This document shows, one piece after another, positions 16,246-25,900 of a stretch of DNA of 64,000 nucleotides (position 1 is its first letter; each line of letters opens with the position of its first letter). Location: NCBI RefSeq assembly GCF_900100485.1, contig NZ_FNDH01000009.1, positions 23,510-87,509 of the forward strand, given 5' to 3'. The notes under the pieces are model-generated. The model saw only the letters and a list, made by a program, of their open reading frames with translations. It was not told where the DNA came from and ran no database searches. This DNA is from Nitrosomonas sp. Nm132 (lineage in GTDB: Bacteria; Pseudomonadota; Gammaproteobacteria; Burkholderiales; Nitrosomonadaceae). The translations under genes were made by a program, and so were the position numbers.

Positions 16246-19200
16246 ATGTTGATTCTTTTCCTGAAAGCAGAACAGCAATCGCTGCTGTTTGACGCTCCTG
16301 TATTAGTGCAGGGATCAGTCCGTAAAGACGGAAGTGTAGTAAAACCGCACGTGCGGATTCAAAAAAAGAAACTGCCTGATTCTGGCGGTACGCAGGGGAA
16401 TTTATTTGGTGATAATTCCACTGAACAATCGAAAAAACCCTCAAAGTTAGACGCATTCATTGCCAAGCAAGGCGGAATGCAGTCTCTTGCGTCCAAGCTA
16501 TCAATGCTGACTGAAGGTCAGCAACAAACGATCTTCGAGAAAATAGCTGCACTTGATGGCAAGACCATCAAGGAAGTATCTGCGATGTTCGATGGGCTGA
16601 AGGTCGAGGAAGTGAAACAGCCCGATCTATTTGCGCAACCTGCTGCGTCTGGGAATCCTTCTAAGACCGAGGGTTATGTGACACCTCCCAAACTTGATTT
16701 GCCAATTGTAGAGCACGACGGTGACACCTGGTATATCACCAACACTGGAGCCGCTCGTGAGGATGGTAAGGTCTATGCACACCTATCCAGCGCGACACGT
16801 GGGCGGCATGCCAGAAACGGCATTTACCCAGTTCAAATATCTGACTGGATCAGGCTTGATAAGCCGGAAGTGTCCGAGTCTGCAAGTGATGATCTGCCTA
16901 TCGTCGAGCACGTCACTAGGAAGGGCAAGATCATACGAGGAATTATCCGAAAGGATTTGACCAAGGAAGAAGCTGCCGGAATCGACCAATATACCTTCCT
17001 TAAGGATGGTGGCTGGTTTATCCGGGAAAAGCATCTGGAAGGAGAGGCCTATCAAAACTCAATTAAGAAAAAAACACCATTAGACACTAACGATTCCAAT
17101 GATTCGGAAACCGTCAGTCAAGAGAAAATCGATAATGCTATCGATCCCCTGGTCTTTGGTGTGAAAGCTGGTATTACCAAGGCAGAGCGTAGGAAGCTGA
17201 ATACGGCTGCTGCGGCTCTGGTGATGAAAGTGCCGGGAGATATGACCGATGCAGACCGAGCATTATTGCGCCAGTATTCCGGGAATGGCGGTTGCGGTGA
17301 TTCGCTTAACGAATTCTATACCGATCCGGCAGTGGCATTGGCTATGTGGAAGGTTGCGGAAAGACTTGGTATTACCCACGGCACGGCTTTGGAGCCATCA
17401 TGTGGATCGGGCGTATTCCTGCACACTGCGCCTGATGGAATCAAGGTTACCGGTGTCGAATTGGAAAGTATTTCCGCTAAGATAGCTGAAGCATTGCATG
17501 GTGAGCGTCATGAAATCGTGAATGCATCGCTGGAACGCTTTGCTACACAGGATACGCGGCGATTCGATATCGTGATCGGCAATCCGCCGTATGGGCCGCG
17601 AGGCATGCTTCTGAAAGATGACAAGAAGGATTTGTCGAAGGCGGAAGAGTATTTCATCGACACCAGCTTGGATAAAACGCGGGCTGATGGATTGTGTATG
17701 CTGGTAGTGCCAAGCGGCATTATGGATAGCAAGAATGGGCGCAAGTTCCGGGAAAGAATGTTGCGTAAGGCTGAATTCCTGGGCGCTCAGCGGCTGCCTA
17801 ATAGTGCATTCGAGGCAAGTCATACCGATGTTACCGCAGATGTGATTTATTTGCGTAAACGGCCCGATGATGTGGCTGGGGCGCTGGGTACGCTGGATAA
17901 AAAGACGTTGCAATCGATTGGCGTATGGGATGACGAATTCCTGTCAGGAGCTTACTTTGAAGGGCGCGGCAAAAGTAACGTGTTCGGTGAAGTGGGCACG
18001 GCAATGCGCGCTTTCGGTGAGATTTACACGGTCAATGGTTCAATGCGTGACGTACCTGATCTGATTGAGAAATTCGACCCGAACTCAGAAACTAAAACAC
18101 CGTCAATGCAGGATATCTTGAATGCCTTGCCGGATGAAAGCGACAAGAATCGCGCGCTAAATGCTGCCGACAAAAAACCTTATCATGATGGTGCCAAGGT
18201 AGGGGATATCAAGATAGAGGATGGCGTTACCTACGTATTGCAGGGCAATCCTCCCCGTTGGCACAGAGCTGACGAGGCCATGCAGTCTGAAGCGGTGACG
18301 AGTGCTTTGGAGCTGGCTGCCGAAATCGATAGATTAATGAGCGGGCAAGCCGTGGATCGGGCCAAGCTTGAAGAAGATGTGCGGGAATGGATGGGGCTGC
18401 ATGGCATACCATCCAATCACCCGGATTTATTGGTTGCTGCTGCGAACGATAAAACCCTGTATCGGCTGATAGGAGCGGTAGGCAAGGATGGCAGATTATC
18501 TGATGTTGTGTCCGGTAGAGAAGCAGAAAGGATTGAGGGCGGATTTGATGCGGTTGCTCAATCGTTGGCGCTATCTCATGAGTCTGGTGACTTCACAGTG
18601 GCTGAATTGGCTGAAGCTCTGAATAAAGATGAAGACGAAGTGCTAGATCAGCTATTTGCGGATGCGCGCTATGCGGTGGTTAATGACGAGCGCTGGTCTC
18701 CCATGGATGCTTATCTGACCGGGCAATTATGGCCTAAGCTCGATACGGTCAATGCCAAGCTGTCCGTGGGTGGAATGGATGGCGTAATGCGATCGAAGCT
18801 AGAGAATCAGAAGCGCCAGCTTGAGGAAACCATCGATCCGAAATCGCTTGAGGATGTGGATATCCAATTGAATAGCGCATTCATTCCATTGAATGTCATG
18901 GAAGTGTGGATTGATAGTCGGGCCGATGAGTTGCGTGAAAAATTCCCTGAATCTAGCTGGTATCGGGATATGGCGCCGGCGTCTGTGACGTTCGAGGGCG
19001 GCGTTTACAAGATAGGTAAAGGGGTGGCTATCAATGACGGATTGCTCGATAAATACCTGAATCGTACCGGCGTCAGAAAAGATGATCTGCCTACCATCGA
19101 AGAGTGGAACGAGCAATTCAAAGAGTGGTTGCTCACGTCTGAACATCGGGAGATGGTGGAGGATTTATATAATCGTAAATTCCGTGGGTTCGTGCATCGT

Positions 19201-22200
19201 GAATATTCTGATGAACCGATTGATATTCCTGGTCTGGCGAATCATGACAAGATCAAGCCATATCAGTGGCCCGGTCTGCGGTGGGCGCTTGCGGCAGGCA
19301 AGGGCATTATTGCGGACGATGTCGGGCTAGGCAAGACGATCCGGGCGCTGATGTTGGCGCGACTGGCCAAGCTTACCGGCAAAGCTCAAAAACCTATTAT
19401 CGTCGCGCCTAAATCGGTGCTGGCCAACTGGTATGTGGAATCTCAAAAATGGTTCCCTGGTTCCAAAGTGATGACCATAGGCGGTGATTTTTCTTATGAT
19501 GCGAACGGTAAGCTAGTTGGGCGGGACGACAACAAAAATGAGCGTGAACGTAAATACCATGACATAACGCAAAACGATTATGACTTCATTGTTATCTCTG
19601 AGCCGGTATTTCAGGAAATCGACCTTGACCCTAAAACCAAAAAAGAGATGTACGACACAGATTTTTGGGTGCAACGTGGCGATTCGTTGGGTAATGCCGG
19701 TGATAAGCGCATCAAGAAAATCCGCGAAGCTTATGAGCAATCGATTGCCAAGCGAGAGTTCTCCGGCACAACGGGCGTGATTTACTTCAATGATTTGGGC
19801 GTGGATATGGTGATTGCGGATGAGGCACACCATAACAAGAATCTATATGCGGCGAAATCTCGTTTCGGTGACAGTCCAAAATTCTTGGGTGGTCAGGGTC
19901 TGTCGAATCGGGCACTTGACTTCAATTTAAAGGCCCGTTGGCTGTTGAATAATAATGGCGGCAAGGGTGTTTATGGTCTGACAGCCACACCTACCAAAAA
20001 TAGCCCGTTGGAAATCTACTCAATGTTGTCGCACATCGCACCAGAAGCATTTGAAAGAATCGGTATCCGTAACAGTGAAGAATTCCTGGATAGATTCTGC
20101 AAGTTCGAGACAGATAATGTCTTGAGCACTAGCGGCGAGATTGAGGAAGCTTTGGTAGTTGCTGGCTTCAAGAACATGGATGAATTGCGCAATCTCATGG
20201 CGCAATATATACGTCGCACCACGGCGGATGACGTTGGGCTCAAGCTGCCTGGGCGTGATGATCGAATGCACCTGATTGATATGACGCCACAGCAACAAGC
20301 TGTCTATGATGAATTGCGTGAGATGGCCGTCAATGCTGCCAAGAAAGACGCTACCGGCGATGCGCACATATTCAGTGTCATGGATAAAATGAACAAAGCG
20401 GCCCTTGACCTGGAAATATATGATCCCGAGACTTACGTGGGCGTTACCAGTCCGAAATACAAGGAGCTCGCCAAGCACGTTGCTAGCGGCATTAAAGAGG
20501 GCGGTCAGGTTGTATTTTCTGATTACATTGATGCTCACGACAAGATTGTGAGAGAGCTTGTAAAATCCGGCATACCTAAAAATAAAATCGGTGTGATTAA
20601 TGCCCAAGTGGCGTCGAGTTCGGTGAAGCGTCAGAATATTGCCGATCAGTTCAATAGCGGCAAACTGAAAGTGGTTATCGGTAACACAGCTACCATGGGT
20701 GAGGGTATTAACTTGCAAATGGGCACCACTGATATTCACCATATGGACTTGCCGTGGGAGCCCGCCAGCGTGCAACAACGTAATGGCCGTGGATTACGCC
20801 AAGGCAATATCAGCGAGGCTGTGAGAATTCATACTTACCTGTCAAAAGGGTCGTTTGACGGCTACCGTTACCAGTCGATAGGCGCCAAGAAGGATTGGCA
20901 AGACTTGCTATGGAATGGCGGTGATAAGATTGAAAATCTGTCTCGGGAGGGCAATATTAGCCGGGATGAAATGCTTATTATGCTGTCCGCTGACCCTGAT
21001 GCGGCGCGTGAGAAATTTGCTTCCGACAAAGAAGCTGCGCTGCAGCGTCACGAGGCCGGTGAGCGCGCCAAAGCTGCCGAGGAATACGTTAGGTTCCAGA
21101 CTTTAACGGCGGGCTACAAAGCGCTTAAAAACAAAAACACGACCAGTGCCGCAATGCTGCAATCCAAGATGGAGAAGGCTAGGGTTGCGTTGAAAGGCAA
21201 TCGATTCTTTACCGCAAAAAACCTGCTGGATTCAGATACCGATGCACTCATGGAGCCGCAATCCGGGAATGTTTTTCATGCTGGCTTCGCGTTTCATGCC
21301 GTGAATGAAGGGGGTGAAAAAGAAGGTCAATTTGTCGTAACCGGCGTTAATCTCAAAGATCGCACCGTATCCGTTCGAGGCTACGCTGATATTGATGGGC
21401 GTAAGCGCACCGTGAAGCTTGCTGATTTGAAACACGGTATTACTCCTTTTGCTTTCAGCGAAGAGGATGAAGCAAAGGCAGTGTCTATCAAGATTGAAGA
21501 AAGGGCGGCGGCGGGATTGAGTGATATCAAAGATTACAAGCAGCTTGTCGGTATTCCGTCTAATGTCTTAACTGCATCGGGTGCTGCCATTCAGGCGCAA
21601 TTGAAGGAGGGTGCTAAGAATTACAAGCTAAGCATTCCGAATGGGAAGTTACCCATGATAAATAAAGAGAGCGGCGCTTTTGATTTGGTGGATCATTATT
21701 CTGTGCGTGACAAGCTAGATACTCATGATTTTGTGCTGCCTACCGATGAGAATAAAAAACGACTGGAAGACGCCTGGATGGATCAGGAGCGCAATATAAA
21801 ATTTGGCACAGAGGCATTTACATCGAGCAGAAAGCGAGGCAGTAATAGCAGTGGTGTGACGCATGCAATCAAAGAATACAGAGGGGCATCGTTTGGAGAT
21901 AAAAAAGTCAATCCATTTTCGAGTCATGTTGCTAGTACAAATGGCGAATCATTCTCTTATTACGATGAAAGAACATCGAAATCTGTCAAGGCGCTGAAGG
22001 ATCGTTTCCATAAAGAGCAAGTCGAAAGAGCCAAGAAAGCCAAAACGCTTAATCAGACAATTGACGAGGTTGCGCCCTTGGGTGTGGTTCAGGACTACAC
22101 GAAAGGGCATGGCGCGCACGTAAAGCTGCCCAAAAAGGCGCTGGCTATCCTGTGGGCAAAAGCACGGCACCTGGGTGTATTGGGCGATAAATTAGTCGAT

Positions 22201-22605
22201 CATTTGCCGCAAGTCGAGGTGCTTGGTGGCCGGTCGCTTGGTAAGCACAATGGGTACTTTCACGGATCTAGGCACGAAAAATCGGTGCATGCCGCATTGA
22301 TTGGCATGGCGAAAGATGCTGGGTACGACGATCTTGTTTCAGCAATGGTTGAATCCGGCCTGCGTCATTACAAAGAAGCAGATCATAAGGAGGTATTGAG
22401 CCAGTTGCATCAAGACTATGGTCACAGCGATCAAGTGCTTAAAATGATGCTTAAATTAGCGGAAGCATCTGGCATTGCTGACATGAAGGCGGTTAATGCG
22501 GAAACCGGTATTCAGAATGCTGGAATACTGCGGCCTAGACAATGGGGCGGGGATGAGCATAAAACGATACGAGAAATCATAGAGGGGCGCATTAAGAATG
22601 GTTGA
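16246..22605 (+). CDS. Giant N6-methylase plus SNF2-type helicase (DarB-like antirestriction polyvalent protein)
   Basis: 2119 residues. The N-terminus is MLILFLKAEQ, then GSVRKDGSVVKPH (a head-cargo-like tag). A class I methylase follows: EPSCGSG (about 382-388) and NPPYGPRG (about 446-453), the NPPY motif of amino-methylases. A superfamily 2 helicase has ADDVGLGKT (about 1022-1030), ADEAHH (about 1191), GLTATPTKN (about 1243) and QQRNGRGLRQGN (about 1511-1522). The order methylase then SNF2 helicase, and the size, match phage P1 DarB, a head protein injected to protect phage DNA from type I restriction. The C-terminus (about 1950-2100) is helical with no family I can name. It heads its own unit behind a phage-type promoter. 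Confidence 0.85.
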   Translation: MLILFLKAEQQSLLFDAPVLVQGSVRKDGSVVKPHVRIQKKKLPDSGGTQGNLFGDNSTEQSKKPSKLDAFIAKQGGMQSLASKLSMLTEGQQQTIFEKIAALDGKTIKEVSAMFDGLKVEEVKQPDLFAQPAASGNPSKTEGYVTPPKLDLPIVEHDGDTWYITNTGAAREDGKVYAHLSSATRGRHARNGIYPVQISDWIRLDKPEVSESASDDLPIVEHVTRKGKIIRGIIRKDLTKEEAAGIDQYTFLKDGGWFIREKHLEGEAYQNSIKKKTPLDTNDSNDSETVSQEKIDNAIDPLVFGVKAGITKAERRKLNTAAAALVMKVPGDMTDADRALLRQYSGNGGCGDSLNEFYTDPAVALAMWKVAERLGITHGTALEPSCGSGVFLHTAPDGIKVTGVELESISAKIAEALHGERHEIVNASLERFATQDTRRFDIVIGNPPYGPRGMLLKDDKKDLSKAEEYFIDTSLDKTRADGLCMLVVPSGIMDSKNGRKFRERMLRKAEFLGAQRLPNSAFEASHTDVTADVIYLRKRPDDVAGALGTLDKKTLQSIGVWDDEFLSGAYFEGRGKSNVFGEVGTAMRAFGEIYTVNGSMRDVPDLIEKFDPNSETKTPSMQDILNALPDESDKNRALNAADKKPYHDGAKVGDIKIEDGVTYVLQGNPPRWHRADEAMQSEAVTSALELAAEIDRLMSGQAVDRAKLEEDVREWMGLHGIPSNHPDLLVAAANDKTLYRLIGAVGKDGRLSDVVSGREAERIEGGFDAVAQSLALSHESGDFTVAELAEALNKDEDEVLDQLFADARYAVVNDERWSPMDAYLTGQLWPKLDTVNAKLSVGGMDGVMRSKLENQKRQLEETIDPKSLEDVDIQLNSAFIPLNVMEVWIDSRADELREKFPESSWYRDMAPASVTFEGGVYKIGKGVAINDGLLDKYLNRTGVRKDDLPTIEEWNEQFKEWLLTSEHREMVEDLYNRKFRGFVHREYSDEPIDIPGLANHDKIKPYQWPGLRWALAAGKGIIADDVGLGKTIRALMLARLAKLTGKAQKPIIVAPKSVLANWYVESQKWFPGSKVMTIGGDFSYDANGKLVGRDDNKNERERKYHDITQNDYDFIVISEPVFQEIDLDPKTKKEMYDTDFWVQRGDSLGNAGDKRIKKIREAYEQSIAKREFSGTTGVIYFNDLGVDMVIADEAHHNKNLYAAKSRFGDSPKFLGGQGLSNRALDFNLKARWLLNNNGGKGVYGLTATPTKNSPLEIYSMLSHIAPEAFERIGIRNSEEFLDRFCKFETDNVLSTSGEIEEALVVAGFKNMDELRNLMAQYIRRTTADDVGLKLPGRDDRMHLIDMTPQQQAVYDELREMAVNAAKKDATGDAHIFSVMDKMNKAALDLEIYDPETYVGVTSPKYKELAKHVASGIKEGGQVVFSDYIDAHDKIVRELVKSGIPKNKIGVINAQVASSSVKRQNIADQFNSGKLKVVIGNTATMGEGINLQMGTTDIHHMDLPWEPASVQQRNGRGLRQGNISEAVRIHTYLSKGSFDGYRYQSIGAKKDWQDLLWNGGDKIENLSREGNISRDEMLIMLSADPDAAREKFASDKEAALQRHEAGERAKAAEEYVRFQTLTAGYKALKNKNTTSAAMLQSKMEKARVALKGNRFFTAKNLLDSDTDALMEPQSGNVFHAGFAFHAVNEGGEKEGQFVVTGVNLKDRTVSVRGYADIDGRKRTVKLADLKHGITPFAFSEEDEAKAVSIKIEERAAAGLSDIKDYKQLVGIPSNVLTASGAAIQAQLKEGAKNYKLSIPNGKLPMINKESGAFDLVDHYSVRDKLDTHDFVLPTDENKKRLEDAWMDQERNIKFGTEAFTSSRKRGSNSSGVTHAIKEYRGASFGDKKVNPFSSHVASTNGESFSYYDERTSKSVKALKDRFHKEQVERAKKAKTLNQTIDEVAPLGVVQDYTKGHGAHVKLPKKALAILWAKARHLGVLGDKLVDHLPQVEVLGGRSLGKHNGYFHGSRHEKSVHAALIGMAKDAGYDDLVSAMVESGLRHYKEADHKEVLSQLHQDYGHSDQVLKMMLKLAEASGIADMKAVNAETGIQNAGILRPRQWGGDEHKTIREIIEGRIKNG

Positions 22606-22924
22606 TCCTAAAACGTTCGCAGATTCTACCCTGCAACTGTTGCAGCAAGACCCGAGGCGTTATAGAAATTTTGGCGTCTATTGGTATTTTGTCAAAGCGC
22701 TGATGAAGCGATATTATACGAATGAAAATCTGTATCTATTGGGCGAGTATATGGATGCAGATACGATAGCCAGAATGCCTGAGCATAAGACTCTGCAGGA
22801 AGCGATAGAAGCTGCTGTAGAAGAATATCGTAGCAATGCATCATATAACCTGGGGCGTGAAACTGTGGAGGATTTATCGGGCGGTGGGGTAATTCTTTTG
22901 CATGATGAAGATGCTGGAGTCTGA
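22598..22924 (+). CDS. Small phage protein coupled to the DarB-like gene
   Basis: 108 residues, starting inside the last codons of the methylase-helicase gene (8-base overlap), with GAGGGG upstream. It is rich in aromatic residues near the middle (YRNFGVYWYFVKALMKRYY) and acidic at the C-terminus. I do not recognise a family, but the overlap suggests co-translation and a partner role for the giant protein. The next promoter begins four bases after the stop. Confidence 0.65.
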   Translation: MVDPKTFADSTLQLLQQDPRRYRNFGVYWYFVKALMKRYYTNENLYLLGEYMDADTIARMPEHKTLQEAIEAAVEEYRSNASYNLGRETVEDLSGGGVILLHDEDAGV

Positions 22925-22927
22925 TTT

Positions 22928-22943
22928 GTCGTGACCTTACGAT
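22928..22943 (+). promoter_or_regulatory. Phage-type promoter ahead of the second helicase
   Basis: GTCGTGA (22928-22934), A22939 and T22943. The predicted start, 22950, is exactly the A of the ATG, with no ribosome site in between. Confidence 0.65.
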
Positions 22944-22949
22944 TGGCTG

Positions 22950-25900
22950 ATGAAGCCAATCTTCTTTCTAAAAGCGGCAATTCCTCCTGGCGCGCGCTGG
23001 ATCACGGTACATCCCAACGGTAAGGATGCAAAAGGTCAGCCGTTACTCATTCAGGAGGAATCAGATGGAAGCATGCGCGTTATTGGCGGTGCTGGCGGCA
23101 AGCTTAACTACCTGAAGCTGCGTAATGTACGCTCAGAATCCGATTACAAGAAAGAGGCGGCTGAGCGTAGAAAAGCGCAAACCGAACAAAGAAAAGAGCA
23201 GCGCAAAAAAGATAAAGAGCTTGGTATAGGTGAGTCCAAAACCAAGGTGCGTCAAGCGATCATTCAGCAACGCAAGGTAGCTGAGAAGGAATACGTTCAG
23301 GCTGTTGCGCAATCAATGAGTTGGGATCAATCTTCTCTGGAATTTCCAGAAAAAGAGTACGGCCATCTATCTGAAGCGACCATCAACAAGCTGCGCAATA
23401 CCCATCACAAAAAACTACTGGAAAAAGCAAAGCAAGCAGTAGAGCTGCAACGGCAAAAATTGCTATCAAGCGAAGAAGCAAGACTAGCCGCTGGAATAGG
23501 TGAAATACCGCTCAATTCGCAAGATGAGGAAACGCTCTCTGTTGATGATCTTGATCCCGTTCCCAGTCAATCCAGCGGCCTTGGTTATGATACCAATTAC
23601 AAAGGAAGAGCTGAACAAGCCGGTTTAACCGATGATGAGCTGTCAGTCGAATCCAACAAAATCCGCTCTGAGAAACTTGCTCAGTTAACCGATGCTCAAC
23701 GAATGGCGGCAATTCGCCGTGGTGAAGCATCAAAGCTATTGAGAGCTGAACTTGAGAATATCCGTGAGCCGGTTGTATCCAATGCCGTGAATGTGCTGGA
23801 CGATGCTAAGGCTGCGGTCGAATTACTCAAGGCCGAAAAGAAACTGAAAGCCATTAATCAGCAGGCTAAAGTAAAATTGGCCGAAGTTGATGCAGCTACC
23901 AGCAAGGTGGAACCGAAAGCATTCGTGCTCGAGTATTCTGCTGATCCGGATCTGGAAAAGAGCATTGCAGAAGATATCGAAAACGACCTTCGCACTGCGC
24001 AAACACGCACATTTTTGGCGGAATTTCAGCGGTTAGCCGGTGATAAACCGGAGGAAACCGTTGGAAAATATATGGGTATCGGTGCTTATAACAGCATTAA
24101 TTCCCTGGCGCTTGCTGTGGGCGGTGATGCTTTGGTAGATCGCTCAGTGGTCGATGTGCTGGGTATAGCCGGTGCAGCGCAAGTGCTGGCAAGGCGAATC
24201 CATAACGATCTGAAAGAAGACGTGGATCGGATTGCTGAAGGCATGCAGGAATTCCACCTTCATCATTACATGGAAACCAGCGAACAGGCATTGGGCCGAG
24301 CGCGTGAATTGATGGATGTCGCACGTGAAATAGAGATAGGCGAGGGCGCAACAGGAGCCGATCTTAAAACGGCGCAAGAGCTCAATTCTAAGCGTAGAAC
24401 TGCGGTGACGGATGCGCAAAAGATCGTAGGGCAGGCGTTGGGCGAGATGGAAGCCAATGCGGCGCTGGTGGTTGCGCTCAAGCAGGGTGCAAAAGATTCA
24501 GTACAGGTACCGTTAGGCAATCTGCCGGTGGATAGCACGGTCGTTCGAGCACGGGCAATCGGATTGCAGCGTGGCGACTATCAAATTGACGATTTATCCG
24601 GTCAGACCTTCTTGACAATTAACGCTGATGGAATGGATAGACTGGCAAAACCTGTCAATCGGGCAGATGTCGAGCAAATCAAGCGTAACCTATCAATCAT
24701 GCGTGGCGATCACGATGAAGATGGTTGGCTGCCGTTGGGCGTTGCCAACAGGCCGGATTTGGCAATGGAGGTTAAGCCGGGTATTGCGCCAAGGTTAGCT
24801 GAACCATTTCAACCGGGCGAGGACTTGGAACAATCACTGCGAGATTATATCGGTGGACGCACGGCTGATGGTGATACGCCTGCCGATATTCTGGCTGATA
24901 TTCAATCGCTGGATTTCTTCCAGAAAGCAGGTAGTGATGAAGCGTACAGAGCTGCGCTAGATGTTGTTGCACCATTAAAGGATCAAGATGGAAAAATACA
25001 ACGAGCTGAATCGCTCTCTGACCATTTCGAGCAATATGCAGACCAATTCGTACAATCCAGATACGGTGGATCAAGATCCCCGATCAACCGTCAAAAGTTT
25101 GAAATCAACCAAAAATCAGTTGATGCACTCCATCGCGCATTGTCAGAGGCACCGGAGGGTGTGGCGGCATATAAGCAGATAGGCGAGTTGACCCATACTG
25201 ATCAAAGGACGCTTAGAGAGTATTTCTATCGTCATGTGGCGAAGGAAACCCCGGAATCCAGCATGTTGCGTCAAGACCTGGAGCAATTGGACAAAAACGA
25301 GCCGGAAAAAGAGTTTGTCGATATGTTTGGCGACACGGCTACTAACCCGGAATGGTCGGCTTGGCGCAATCAGCGTGATGAGCTTGCGGCGAAGGTTAAT
25401 GCTGCATCTCTAACCTGGGATAAGTATATTGACACGATGCGTGGGCATGAAAAAGCCTACGAGTCCATTCAGGACATGATTCGTTCGCGCGTGTCCAAAA
25501 AGTTTGTTGATGAGCACAATAAACTGAATCCCGATAATCCTTTGAAGATAGGCCGGTCTGTTATCCGTAATAACCTGAATCATCTGGATGCAACAGACCA
25601 GGAAACGCGGGAAGCAAGAATGGCAGAACAAAGGCAGTTGATAGACAGTCTGCGTGAGCGCTCTCAAGGCAGATATGCTGCAGGTTCTGTCTCTGACAAA
25701 CTGGATGCGGTGAGAGAACGTCAGGAAGCGTTTGAACAGTCGCAAATGGATTTCTTTTCTACTGAGGAAATGCCTGCTGAGGAAGCCATTAAAGAATTAA
25801 GAAGCGATGAGCGGCATACAGTAGGGCATGAAGCAGAGCGGCAGATTGCCGGGATGATGGGTATTGTCGGCAAAAACTTTAAGCCGGGGCAACCCGTAAA

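Noticed and set aside
20523..20538. GTCGTGA on the minus strand inside the methylase-helicase gene
   Set aside because: No downstream gene and no A/T at the conserved positions; a chance coding match.
20020..20778. 252-codon minus-strand frame within the methylase-helicase gene
   Set aside because: It is the antisense shadow of a clear helicase domain.
22714..22980. Minus-strand frame across the 22598-22924 gene and the next promoter
   Set aside because: Antisense of two well supported genes, with no ribosome site.
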